Below are positions 8,900 to 16,438 of a stretch of DNA of 51,628 nucleotides, in pieces. The stretch is taken from positions 1-51,628 of the forward strand of contig CANLMN010000030.1 of assembly GCA_947492105.1 (NCBI GenBank). The letters are read 5' to 3'. This DNA is from an uncultured Aquimarina sp. (GTDB lineage: Bacteria > Bacteroidota > Bacteroidia > Flavobacteriales > Flavobacteriaceae). How positions within the stretch are numbered: position 1 is the stretch's first letter; every line of letters starts with the position of its first letter. A program made the position numbers and the translations under genes. The notes under the pieces were generated by a model that had not been told where the DNA came from, searched no databases, and saw nothing but the letters and a program-made list of their open reading frames with translations.

Positions 8900-8931
8900 T
8901 AAAAATGGTTTGATATAAAGGTACGTTATTT

Positions 8932-8963
8932 TTGTTTAACTATTATTTAAAATAGTTAAACAA
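8932..8963. promoter_or_regulatory. Perfect 13-bp inverted repeat between divergent genes (candidate operator)
   Basis: TTGTTTAACTATT (8932-8944) is followed by a 6-nt spacer and AATAGTTAAACAA (8951-8963), an exact reverse complement. It lies 33 bp upstream of the SRPBCC start on the minus strand and about 100 bp upstream of the lipoprotein ATG on the plus strand. A plus-strand TATTTTTG box at 8927-8934 overlaps its left arm. The position and symmetry suggest the site of a dimeric regulator controlling the photolyase operon, the lipoprotein or both. No regulator gene is adjacent. Confidence 0.6.
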
Positions 8964-9064
8964 TTTTGAAAATAAGAAATCTTGAATATATTACGATTTA
9001 TAATTCGACGCTTTTGTATACTAAAGTTGAAGGAATAGTGTTACTTTATAAAAATATTTTTTTT

Positions 9065-9652
9065 ATGATTTCAGTAAAAATACTTTCGCTATGTTTTTTA
9101 GGATTATTTATGGGATGTAAAAGTTTCAAAAAAGAAACTTCGCAAGAAAAAATTATCGCTATGGAAAAAGAGGGAATGACAAAGGTAAATCATACATCGC
9201 CTGGTAATTGCCCAGATGATGGAACCTGTATGTGGAGTGTTATGTCTGATACTAATTTGATTCTAAAAGAGGATACGATAGGAGCAAGGTATCCTGTCTT
9301 TGAAAAAGAAGTAGGGACACATACGATTAAATTTGAGTATGATAGGACAGTAGAAAAAGGGCTTGCCGATGGAGGATACAAAGAAGTTATCTATTTCCGT
9401 ATTCCGGCAACTACAACTTCTATAACATTAAAAGATGAAGCGTTACAGGATGTAGGACTTACCTATGGCAGGTTATGTTTTTGTAGAGGAGCAACAGGTC
9501 ATTATCCCATTACCAAAGGCGCACTAAAATTAGATAAAACTACTGAAGGTTATAAAGTAACACTCTCTTTTGAAAACGGAAAAGTACCACAACTCATTAA
9601 TAACTTGGAAGAAACTATTGCTATGGACAAAAATACCCAAGTCGATCGATAG
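9065..9652 (+). CDS. Putative lipoprotein, unknown function
   Basis: Starting at ATG 9065 gives 195 residues with a clean lipoprotein signal, MISVKILSLCFLGLFMGC, whose Cys18 would be lipidated. An upstream in-frame TTG at 8966 adds 33 residues in front of this signal and is less likely. The mature part contains a CPDDGTCMW segment and a second Cys pair, RLCFCRGATG, so disulfides or metal binding are possible. It resembles uncharacterised flavobacterial lipoproteins, and no enzymatic motif is recognised. It is divergent from the photolyase operon across a perfect palindrome and may respond to the same signal. Confidence 0.75.
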   Translation: MISVKILSLCFLGLFMGCKSFKKETSQEKIIAMEKEGMTKVNHTSPGNCPDDGTCMWSVMSDTNLILKEDTIGARYPVFEKEVGTHTIKFEYDRTVEKGLADGGYKEVIYFRIPATTTSITLKDEALQDVGLTYGRLCFCRGATGHYPITKGALKLDKTTEGYKVTLSFENGKVPQLINNLEETIAMDKNTQVDR

Positions 9653-9681
9653 CACTTTAATTATTTTTTTGATGGTATCAT

Positions 9682-9840
9682 ATCATTTAAAAAATAACTC
9701 CAGGCTACTAATTCGGTTCTTTTTTACTGTTTTTTCGCTAAAAAATTAAATCGTAGCTAAGGCTATGCTTGAGTTTTATAGCTCAAACTAGCAAAAAAAT
9801 AGTTCAATTATTTTAGCCTACAATTACATTTTAACTAATA
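9682..9840 (-). repeat. Full-length C element (159 bp) with TGA/TCA duplication
   Basis: In window orientation the element runs from TATCATTTAAAA to TTAACTAATA and is flanked on both sides by TCA (9679-9681 and 9841-9843). Its centre holds GTAGCTAAGGCTATGC, the core shared with families A and B. It is the only full C copy in the window. It defines both C arms, including TTAAAATGTAATTGTAGGC in reverse orientation, which allows the short and chimeric copies elsewhere to be recognised. Confidence 0.75.
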
Positions 9841-9857
9841 TCATTTATAAATAAGAA

Positions 9858-9890
9858 AGAAACCGTTCAAAAAAATGATGAACGGTTTCT
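9858..9890 (-). terminator. Intrinsic terminator for the T9SS P-domain gene
   Basis: An 11-bp stem AGAAACCGTTC/GAACGGTTTCT with an 11-nt A-rich loop is followed on the minus strand by a T-rich run. It lies 34 bp beyond the minus-strand gene stop at 9924. It could also act on plus-strand transcripts from the lipoprotein. Confidence 0.75.
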
Positions 9891-9923
9891 TAAAAAATCT
9901 TTAAAAACGTAGAGCGTTGTTTT

Positions 9924-10769
9924 TTATTCAATAATCATTTTACTCACCGCTTTCTTTTCATTGGTTTCTAGTACTAGGATATAGTTTCCTTTACTAATGT
10001 TCTGGAGGTTTATGAGGTTCTTGGCATCGGCATAGTTTCTGTTGAAAACTTTTCTTCCTAAGAAATCATACAATGTTATTTGATATAAATCAGTCTTGTT
10101 TTTTCCAAAATCTGCTGTAAAAACTCCCTTATTTGGATTAGGGTAGATTTGCGTTCCTTTTAGGTTATTAAAGTTATGTATGCTTAAAGTTGGGGTGTCT
10201 TTATCTTCGGTGCAGAGATTAATCTCCCAGTTGCTAAATTTTATTGTTTCACCAGAAGTATTTGCGATACGTAATGTCCATGTACCGTTAGCCTTTAGTC
10301 CATTAAGACCAGATAGTTTGTCTATAGGGGCATAAGAAGTTGCGGATGTTTCTTCAGAGCATTCGTTAGGTGATAAAGTTGAAGTATCATTAAAAATGAG
10401 ACTTTGATTGATCGCTATTTGAGATTCACAATTATTTTCCCACAATGTAATTTCTGTTCCGCTAGGGTGTACTAATTGTATTAATAATTTATTAGCAAAA
10501 GAATGTTTTATATTAAGTTTTACGGATAGACTCACGATATTTTCCAAGTTTTGATCTACTTCGATATCAGAAGCAGTGATAACTGGAGGTGTAGGAGTGC
10601 CAATAGCTTGGCTCACTCTAGAGTTTACACTTCTAAAGGAGTTGCAATTTTCAAAAGCACTTTTTTTGGAACCAGTATTATTTATTCTTTGATTAGACTG
10701 GCTATAGCTTATCGTAGAAAAAAATAATAAAATGGTTATTACTGTTAATGAGTTTAGAGAATGTTTCAT
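9924..10769 (-). CDS. Secreted P-domain protein with T9SS type A sorting domain
   Basis: A 281-residue exported protein. A signal peptide ends near SYSQ (about residue 24). Residues about 60-185 resemble the proprotein-convertase P-domain (SLSVKLNIKHSFANKLLIQLVHPSGTEI, LSGLNGLKANGTWTLRIANTSGE, NWEINLC), a beta-sandwich used for binding or folding. Residues about 205-281 are a T9SS type A C-terminal sorting domain: IYPNPNKGVFTADF, YDFLGRKVF, LQNISKGNYILVLE and KMIIE. No protease domain is present, so it is a P-domain-only cargo protein. Part of its 3' end is duplicated in decayed form at 11030-11225. Confidence 0.85.
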   Translation of the reverse strand: MKHSLNSLTVITILLFFSTISYSQSNQRINNTGSKKSAFENCNSFRSVNSRVSQAIGTPTPPVITASDIEVDQNLENIVSLSVKLNIKHSFANKLLIQLVHPSGTEITLWENNCESQIAINQSLIFNDTSTLSPNECSEETSATSYAPIDKLSGLNGLKANGTWTLRIANTSGETIKFSNWEINLCTEDKDTPTLSIHNFNNLKGTQIYPNPNKGVFTADFGKNKTDLYQITLYDFLGRKVFNRNYADAKNLINLQNISKGNYILVLETNEKKAVSKMIIE

Positions 10770-10976
10770 GATACAATCAATTTTTGTTAATTAAAATAAG
10801 TTTAAGTTTTTTAACCCTTATTATTTTTATTCTCTGTTTTTGTTTGGTTTTTAAAAAATATATTAAGGTTGTAGCTTCTGTTGTTACTACAGGTATTAAA
10901 CGCTTGGTTAGAGAAATACCCTACCTGCTTTATAGAAAAAATATTGGATTCGATATCGTTCTTACTTTTTCATCTT

Positions 10977-11023
10977 AGAAAAAAGAGGCTAATTATTAGC
11001 TTGTAATTATTTTTAAAATGGTA
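10977..11023 (+). repeat. C element right-arm fragment
   Basis: AGAGGCTAATTATTAGC followed by TTGTAATTATTTTTAAAATGGTA matches the outer half of the C right arm, ending in GGTA followed by TTA. No left arm or core is present. The rest of 10770-10976 is AT-rich with no supported gene. Confidence 0.55.
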
Positions 11024-11029
11024 TTAGTT

Positions 11030-11225
11030 TACATTGAAAATTTTTCTTCCTAAGAAATCAGGTAGTCTTATTTGATATAATACGAGCATTATTTTTTCCA
11101 AAAACTGCTGTAAAGCTACTCTAAATAAGAGTAGCTTTACAGCAGTTTTTGGTTGCTAAAATCATTTATACTCAAAGTTGGGATGTCGCTATTTTTGATG
11201 TAGAAGGGATCAACCTCCAAACGGT
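11030..11225 (-). pseudogene. Decayed duplicate of the T9SS sorting-domain coding region
   Basis: The sequence repeats, in the same orientation and order, landmarks of 10030-10225 within the neighbouring T9SS gene: TTTTTCTTCCTAAGAAATCA, then TTATTTGATATAA, TTTTTTCCAAAAxCTGCTGTAAA, and a final CTxAAAGTTGGGxTGTC. Indels and substitutions destroy the frame. The middle part is replaced by a 25-bp perfect inverted duplication at 11098-11152. I read it as a degenerate tandem paralog fragment, not a gene. Confidence 0.65.
11098..11152 (-). terminator. 25-bp perfect hairpin downstream of the EamA-type gene
   Basis: The arms 11098-11122 and 11128-11152 are exact reverse complements around a 5-nt loop (AAATA), and minus-strand T runs follow the stem. 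It lies about 80 bp past the transporter stop at 11231 and probably terminates that transcript. The left arm is recognisable T9SS-gene sequence, so the palindrome seems to have arisen by inverted duplication inside the pseudogene. Confidence 0.6.
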
Positions 11226-11230
11226 AGCCT

Positions 11231-12133
11231 TTACTTAAAATACATTATAAGCGCAACACCGACTATAATTCCGATTAAGGGGACGAGTTTTTTTCGTTTA
11301 TTTTTTTCTTTGAAAATAATACCACCTACAAGTACCGCAATTAGAATTTGACTTCGTTTTATGGCAGAGAGTAGCATGATCAAAGCTTCTGGATCCTGTA
11401 GTGCTTTAAAATAGAAATAATCGGCTAATTGTAACAAAATACCAACAGCTGGCATTGTCCAACGCCATTTAAAAGCTTGTCGCTTCTCTTTGTAAGGAAA
11501 CCAAGTAATAGATAAAATAATCAGGATAATTAATAAGGTATACCAACAAAACCAAAACAATAAAGTTTGCGGTGTCAACGCTAGTTTCTGAATCAAAAAT
11601 TTATCGTATAATCCACTTGACGCACCCAAAAATGTAGCACCTATAATAGCAAAAATCCATTTGTTTTTTTTGAAATGAAGTCCTTCTTTTTTACCGAGTC
11701 TGGAGTACAAAAAGACGGAAAAAATAATTAGAAAAAAACCAATCCATTGCCAGAGTGTAGGGTGTTCTTGATAAATAAATATAGCACCAATAAAGGTAAA
11801 AAATGGTCCTGCAGATCGTATTGGAGTAACTATCGTGATGGGTAAATGTTTCAAGGCTTGATAGGCTAGTAACCAGGATCCAGCCATGATACAAGATTTA
11901 ATGAGGATAAAACCATGTGTTTGCCATGGAATTTCTGAAATGTATAAATCAATTCCTTTGGTGAATTCTGGGAAAAACTTGGAACCTAAGTAAAAGGGTA
12001 TGAAGCATAAAAGACTTGTGGTCAAAGTGCCTAGAAGTACAGGAAAGGCTTCATTTCCTTGTACTGCATGTTTTTTACATAAATTATGTAATCCTAAGAA
12101 TAAAGCGGCCAAAAGACCCAGATACATCCACAT
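11231..12133 (-). CDS. EamA/DMT-superfamily membrane transporter
   Basis: From ATG 12133 (MWMYLGLLAALFLGL) the protein has 300 residues and about ten hydrophobic segments in the two-repeat layout of drug/metabolite (EamA) transporters. Family-like features are the second-half lysine-flanked helices and the AIKRSQILIAVLVGGIIFKEKN stretch near the end, which corresponds to the conserved final-repeat E motif. An upstream in-frame ATG at 12202 would add a charged 23-residue leader before the first helix and is disfavoured. The substrate is unknown. It is convergent with nothing and probably monocistronic. Confidence 0.8.
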   Translation of the reverse strand: MWMYLGLLAALFLGLHNLCKKHAVQGNEAFPVLLGTLTTSLLCFIPFYLGSKFFPEFTKGIDLYISEIPWQTHGFILIKSCIMAGSWLLAYQALKHLPITIVTPIRSAGPFFTFIGAIFIYQEHPTLWQWIGFFLIIFSVFLYSRLGKKEGLHFKKNKWIFAIIGATFLGASSGLYDKFLIQKLALTPQTLLFWFCWYTLLIILIILSITWFPYKEKRQAFKWRWTMPAVGILLQLADYFYFKALQDPEALIMLLSAIKRSQILIAVLVGGIIFKEKNKRKKLVPLIGIIVGVALIMYFK

Positions 12134-12294
12134 GCGTGCGAAGATAGTTTTTTTACAAGTATTTTTAATAAATGACCTACGCTCTTTTGAGCATTTTTGC
12201 ATTCAAAATTCTTGCTTGTTTGTAGAAAATTTGATTTTATTGTATCATACCATTTGTGGTATAGCTGATATAACACCCAGAAACTACTGACCTC

Positions 12295-12939
12295 TTAGCT
12301 AAATGTATGACGTTTCTCATCGGTAGAAGAGGCATTTAATAACTGGCTAAATGTTCTTATGCTGTTAAAATTACGGGTAATTTCTCCTGAGACAGCTATT
12401 CCAGAAATACCTGTTTCTAGGATGCTTGTAACGTCTTCTATAGTGATGCCTCCAATACCAATAATTGGTGTTTTGGTTTGCAAGGCTTCTATTATTGCTG
12501 AATAACCGTTTAATCCTAAAATAGGACTCAAATTATCTTTGGTTGTTGTAAATCTAAAAGGGCCTAAACCAATATAATCAACTTCTTTGCTAATTAGTGT
12601 TTTGCAGTCTTGTAATGTATTTGCAGTGCCTCCAATAATTTGCCAAGTATACAAGTGTTGCCTAGCTATAGTAGGGCAGGAGTCTGTTTTTCCCAGATGG
12701 ACACCGTCTGCTTTTACCTCTCTTGCTATTTTGTAATGATCATTGATAATTAGTCTAGTCTGAAAATGTGAGGTAATTTCTCGAGCCTCTTTGGCTAGTT
12801 TTAAGATTTTTTTGTTGGAGACATTTTTTAATCGTAACTGTACTAGTTCTGCACCAGATGTACATGCTTTTTGGATGTTTTCCAAATGTTCTTTTGGAAC
12901 GTTTCCTTGAGAGATATAATGTAGTTTGGGGATAATCAT
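12295..12939 (-). CDS. thiE: Thiamine-phosphate synthase ThiE
   Basis: From ATG 12939 (MIIPKLHYISQGN) the product has 214 residues, the usual ThiE size. It joins hydroxymethylpyrimidine diphosphate and thiazole phosphate to form thiamine phosphate. TIM-barrel landmarks are VQLRLKN, LIINDHYKIAREVKADGVHLGKTD, IIGGTANT, DYIGLGPFRFTTTK and the phosphate-binding PIIGIGGIT...GISGIAVSGEI. An upstream in-frame ATG at 12999 adds an unrelated hydrophobic leader and is less likely. No other thi genes and no THI-box-like leader are seen nearby, so it is a detached copy or belongs to a dispersed pathway. Confidence 0.9.
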   Translation of the reverse strand: MIIPKLHYISQGNVPKEHLENIQKACTSGAELVQLRLKNVSNKKILKLAKEAREITSHFQTRLIINDHYKIAREVKADGVHLGKTDSCPTIARQHLYTWQIIGGTANTLQDCKTLISKEVDYIGLGPFRFTTTKDNLSPILGLNGYSAIIEALQTKTPIIGIGGITIEDVTSILETGISGIAVSGEITRNFNSIRTFSQLLNASSTDEKRHTFS

Positions 12940-13045
12940 ATGATAGTTTTTGCTATGATAAAAAAAGAATACTCGCCACAAGAACGGCAGATAAAACACA
13001 AACTGTATATAGAATGCACGTCATAAAAATAATTGTTATGACGTT

Positions 13046-13657
13046 CTAAATAGCTACTGTTTTGGAGCGTTCCATAAAATAGGACTCAAAACGTTGCAAT
13101 TTTGGATGCATTTCTTCTGAGTATAATACAAATTGACATTTTTGGATACTTTGAGTAATCGAAATAAGCGCAGTATAGGTCGAATTTTGAGTTAAAAATG
13201 CTGCGTCGTCTATACTAAATAACTTTAATTGCGCAGTATTTACCCCATTTGATAAAAACAGTTTGTTTAGGGATTTTGGTGTAGAAATAAGAATGTCTAC
13301 GCCCTCAAAGATTTCTGATTTCTGTAGATCAATATGAAGTTCTTCATACCCAACATAAACGCGTAATGAATTATGTTTTGTGTAGGTTAGGAAAGCATCA
13401 TATAATTCCAAAGCTTTTTCTTTATTCTCTACAAGAACAATGGATCTTGGGGCATTTCCAACTGCCTCACATTTTAGTTTTTGTAGGGTAGTAAGTATAA
13501 GTGTCGTTGTTTTTCCACTATCTTTTGAGGCTGTACAAAAGACATTTGCTCCACTTTTTATTACAGGGATACTACGACTCTGAAAAGGAGTAGGGGTTGT
13601 TATTTCTAGAAACTCTAGCTTCTCTTGTATATCGGAATGTAATTTTTTGAAAGGCAT
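13046..13657 (-). CDS. Single-domain DEAD-box-like protein, degenerate motif II
   Basis: This 203-residue protein covers only the first RecA-like domain of a DEAD-box helicase. A Q-motif-like segment TPTPFQSRSIPVIKSG precedes Walker A TASKDSGKTTT, and Ia/Ib-like ISTPKSL is present. The motif II position reads FSIDDAAFL instead of DEAD, and the second RecA domain with the arginine finger is missing. It may bind nucleotide or RNA but is unlikely to unwind. It is intact, starts 59 bp downstream of a TATATTTG box at 13716-13723, and could act as a regulator or partner of a full helicase. It is 106 bp upstream of thiE. Confidence 0.75.
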   Translation of the reverse strand: MPFKKLHSDIQEKLEFLEITTPTPFQSRSIPVIKSGANVFCTASKDSGKTTTLILTTLQKLKCEAVGNAPRSIVLVENKEKALELYDAFLTYTKHNSLRVYVGYEELHIDLQKSEIFEGVDILISTPKSLNKLFLSNGVNTAQLKLFSIDDAAFLTQNSTYTALISITQSIQKCQFVLYSEEMHPKLQRFESYFMERSKTVAI

Positions 13658-13715
13658 AAGGGTTAAAGTGGTAACTGTTTAATGTGAAATTTGTACAAAT
13701 TGAATTGATATGAGG

Positions 13716-13723
13716 CAAATATA
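13716..13723 (-). promoter_or_regulatory. Candidate -7 box for the DEAD-like gene
   Basis: The minus strand reads TATATTTG, an exact TAnnTTTG match, 59 bp upstream of the start. The -33 element is not clear. Confidence 0.4.
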
Positions 13724-13902
13724 CTACCTAGAAACGAAATAAGGGGGAGTAATTACTTTTTCTATCTCAATGCAATAAAATACAGAAGGTATTTCTAGTA
13801 ATACTATTTATTATTACATCACTTTACTTTGCCTATCCAAAATATTGCTATTAGGTCATACTGATGATGTGAATGTTTAATAATTCTATTTTTTACCAAT
13901 TT

Positions 13903-14577
13903 TTACCAAGGAAGATTTGCTTCGGTTTCTGTATCCCAAAATGTACCATTTTTAACTTCTTTGTTTATGAAAGAAAAAATTTTTTCTGCTGATTGCTCAG
14001 TAGTAAAACGACCATTAATGATATTATCTTCTGCTATTGTTGTTTTGACCCACCCTGGATGGATAGAGGCAACTTTTATGTTGTCTTTCAATCTGTTAGC
14101 AAGTATTTTTGTATACATGTTCAGTGCACTTTTGGACATGCGATATGCTACTGAATCAGCTTGATTACAAGTATTGATAGCTCCCATCTTTGAGGAGATA
14201 TTTAAAATCATTCCGTTTTTGATAATTATGTCTACTATGGGTTCTGTAAAAAATACAGTTCCAGTTGTATTAACAGAAAAAGTCTGCTCAAAAGAAGTTC
14301 TTTCTGGATATTGTGTATCCAAATCAGGTCCAATTCCAGCATTGTTTATCAAGATATCAATATGTTTGAATTTAGAGAAGATTTCTTTATGCGCATCTTT
14401 GATACTTGTAGGTTTTGATAAATCTAATTTTAAAGAATAAAACTTTTTATTTTCAATTCCATCGATTTTTCCTTCTCTAGAAGTTCCTATTACAAAAAAG
14501 TTTTGGCTAAGCATTTTTTTTGTCAATGCATATCCTATTCCTCTACTAGCTCCTGTTATTAAAACAATTTTGTTCAT
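13903..14577 (-). CDS. SDR family NAD(P)-dependent oxidoreductase
   Basis: A 224-residue classical-type short-chain dehydrogenase. The cofactor motif TGASRGIG is at residues 7-14, followed by the NNAG motif and the catalytic set Ser (LNISSKMG) and YxxxK (AYRMSKSALN). A Pro-Gly turn in HPGWVKT completes the active-site region. Compared with the SDR at 7699 this one has an intact Tyr-Lys pair and should be active, probably on a carbonyl substrate. It lies 106 bp downstream of the VOC-family gene on the same strand. No pathway context identifies the substrate. Confidence 0.9.
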   Translation of the reverse strand: MNKIVLITGASRGIGYALTKKMLSQNFFVIGTSREGKIDGIENKKFYSLKLDLSKPTSIKDAHKEIFSKFKHIDILINNAGIGPDLDTQYPERTSFEQTFSVNTTGTVFFTEPIVDIIIKNGMILNISSKMGAINTCNQADSVAYRMSKSALNMYTKILANRLKDNIKVASIHPGWVKTTIAEDNIINGRFTTEQSAEKIFSFINKEVKNGTFWDTETEANLPW

Positions 14578-14683
14578 TTTTTAATTGAATTATTTTTTGA
14601 TGTATTATAAGATTCAGATTTCTGAATAACTAAAATAATCTCTAGTATTATTGATACTGAAATATACAGATTATAAGAGTATT

Positions 14684-15364
14684 TTAGGTAATAGGAATAA
14701 TTTTTATCCCGTTGCTATTGAATTTTACAAAGTGTTTTTTTTCGTTATTTTCGATAACAATTTCAAGAGGCTCTGGTTTGATTTTTATAGAAGTAGGAAA
14801 CCAAGTATCTTTTGTTTTATAGTTTGGGAGTAAAAATAATCCGTTTTGAGAACCATTTGTTCCAAATATATTTAGATCTCCTTTCCAAAATTTTGTTCCA
14901 ATGCATTTTTCTATTTCTGTATTGATCCTCTTTATGTCAGTAGTTGGCATTCCAATTTCATTAATACAGCATACATTTGTAATGTCAAAATCACAATGTA
15001 TCGTATTATTTAGTTCATGTCTCACAATAAATTCGGCGATATTTCCACTAGCATCATGAAAATAAAAAGAATCAGCATTCCAAGTTTCAAATCTTTGAGT
15101 TTTTCTTCTATCTAATAAGGGAATAATTTTGACTCTTCTTTCTATCCATTCTAGTGCTTGAGTCAATTTATTTGAAGGGATTAAAAAGCAATAGTGATAT
15201 ATATGCGCTTGCTTAGATTTTTCAAAAGTTAAGATACTCCATCCGATTTTTAAAGAAAAAAAGGTGGAGTCACTTTTTATAATTTCAAAGCCTAGTGTTT
15301 CGGAATAGAATTTCTTTTCTAAATCTAGCTTGTTTGTATATATTTTTAAGCTGTTAATTTTCAT
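14684..15364 (-). CDS. VOC (glyoxalase/bleomycin-resistance-like) superfamily protein
   Basis: The 226-residue product has the paired beta-alpha-beta-beta-beta pattern of vicinal-oxygen-chelate proteins. It starts INSLKIYTNKLDLEKKFYSETLGFEI, the canonical module opening, and ends the first module with FHDASGNIAEFIVR. A second module starts near residue 125 (CCINEIGMPTTDIKRINTEIEKCIG). Metal-site residues are incomplete, so the activity is unknown. Its upstream region is occupied by the A/C chimeric repeat at 15392-15553, only about 27 bp before the start, so the gene's promoter may lie within or beyond the repeat. Confidence 0.75.
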   Translation of the reverse strand: MKINSLKIYTNKLDLEKKFYSETLGFEIIKSDSTFFSLKIGWSILTFEKSKQAHIYHYCFLIPSNKLTQALEWIERRVKIIPLLDRRKTQRFETWNADSFYFHDASGNIAEFIVRHELNNTIHCDFDITNVCCINEIGMPTTDIKRINTEIEKCIGTKFWKGDLNIFGTNGSQNGLFLLPNYKTKDTWFPTSIKIKPEPLEIVIENNEKKHFVKFNSNGIKIIPIT

Positions 15365-15391
15365 TTTTATGTAAAGTGAATTTTAGAGTAA

Positions 15392-15553
15392 TACAATTTA
15401 GGGATATAAATTCGTATTAATGATACTGTTATTTTTTATGTAAAAAACACCGTGATGCTGCTGTATAGCCTTAGGGCTACGGTTTAATTTTATGGTGAAA
15501 AAGTAGTAGAAAAAGAAGCTAATTATTAGTCTATAATTATTTTTTAACTGGCA
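15392..15553 (+). repeat. Chimeric A/C element with TAA duplication
   Basis: The left half (TACAATTTAGGG, ATTCGTATTAATGA, CACCGTGATGCTG) is family A. The right half (GTAGAAAAAGAAGCTAATTA, TTTTTTAACTGGCA) is family C. The switch falls in the core TATAGCCTTAGGGCTAC at 15464-15480. TAA flanks it on both sides (15389-15391 and 15554-15556), so it behaves as one transposed unit of 162 bp. Confidence 0.75.
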
Positions 15554-15593
15554 TAATAGCTATGCGCATAATTATCTTGATTTTTTATACAAA

Positions 15594-15626
15594 AAAAGGG
15601 AATTGTGTTTTTTACAATTCCCTTTT
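15594..15626 (-). terminator. Intrinsic terminator for the DUF4494 gene
   Basis: AAAGGGAATTGT / ACAATTCCCTTT form a perfect stem with a T-rich loop, and the minus strand continues into a run of T. It lies 22 bp beyond the minus-strand stop at 15648. Confidence 0.8.
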
Positions 15627-15647
15627 AACTTATTGGTTTTTTTTAGA

Positions 15648-16220
15648 CTACTCCTCTTCATCAAGTATGAGTGTTGTAGTATCTAGCTTTTTTTCTAGAA
15701 CAACAGGAGCTTCTTTTGTTTCGTTTTTTGTACTACCTGCATCTTTTAGTGCATTGAATCGTTCTAGTTTTTCTAGATCTCCTTCCTCTCCAGAAAAATA
15801 GGGGAAAACATCCATAATAGGAGATTCTGAAATGGTTGGGATACTATATTCTCCCATAGTATCTTTCATCATTTGGTTTGTGTTATCAAAGGCTTCTTTG
15901 ACATCATTAGCTTGTACCAAGAGGTACATACTTGTTTTTCTTTCTTTTCCACTTTCTTCATCATAAGCAATCAACGAAACCTTGGACTTGAACCAGCGGT
16001 CAGAGTTCTCAAATGGATGGATCTCTGCATAATTAGCTACTTTTATATTTGTGATCTTGAATTCATCACTAATATAAGCAGACATTTCTTCATTAATTCT
16101 AGATTCGGCTTCTGTGTAAGATATAGCATCCACCAAATAAGGCTCTGTTGTAACTTTTTGCACACCAGAGTCGTTTATTTTTCTATATTTTATCTTGCAT
16201 TCGTACCAAGTTGCACTCAT
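15648..16220 (-). CDS. DUF4494 domain-containing protein
   Basis: A 190-residue soluble protein of the Bacteroidota-specific DUF4494 family. It has the typical opening WYECKIKYRK...GVQKVTTEPYLVDAISYTEAESRI, the middle ITNIKVANYAEIHPFENSDRWFKSKVSLIAYDEESGKER and MYLLVQANDVKEAFDNTNQMM. The C-terminal 50 residues are acidic, low-complexity and variable. The function is unknown. The gene has its own -7-like box (minus-strand TATATTTG at 16242-16249) and terminator, so it appears monocistronic. Confidence 0.9.
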   Translation of the reverse strand: MSATWYECKIKYRKINDSGVQKVTTEPYLVDAISYTEAESRINEEMSAYISDEFKITNIKVANYAEIHPFENSDRWFKSKVSLIAYDEESGKERKTSMYLLVQANDVKEAFDNTNQMMKDTMGEYSIPTISESPIMDVFPYFSGEEGDLEKLERFNALKDAGSTKNETKEAPVVLEKKLDTTTLILDEEE

Positions 16221-16241
16221 ATCATCTTATTTTTAGAAACG

Positions 16242-16249
16242 CAAATATA
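16242..16249 (-). promoter_or_regulatory. Candidate -7 box for the DUF4494 gene
   Basis: The minus strand reads TATATTTG, an exact TAnnTTTG match, 22 bp upstream of the start codon, implying a very short 5' leader. Confidence 0.45.
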
Positions 16250-16397
16250 AATGTTACAATTAGTGTAAATAACAGCATCTCAAAATAGATATTCACAATA
16301 TGAGTTTCTGTTGTAATAGTGCGCTTTTTTACAATGTTTTATACTTTTTGTTTATTAGGTGATCATGACCCGAGGTAGTATTAGAATGGTATTAGTT

Positions 16398-16405
16398 TAT
16401 CTTTG
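16398..16405 (+). promoter_or_regulatory. Candidate -7 box for the quinol-monooxygenase-like gene
   Basis: TATCTTTG matches TAnnTTTG and lies 34 bp upstream of the ATG at 16439. The preceding AATGGTATTAGTTTA resembles repeat-element ends, so an old element end may abut the promoter. Confidence 0.45.
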
Positions 16406-16438
16406 TTTTTTAGAAAAAATATGTAAAATAAATATACG

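Noticed and set aside
8966-9064. Upstream TTG start extending the lipoprotein by 33 residues
   Set aside because: The extension precedes a complete lipoprotein signal peptide and would overlap the promoter region.
12295-13045. TPP riboswitch upstream of thiE
   Set aside because: I found no THI-box-like conserved segments in the 106-bp gap between thiE and the DEAD-like gene.
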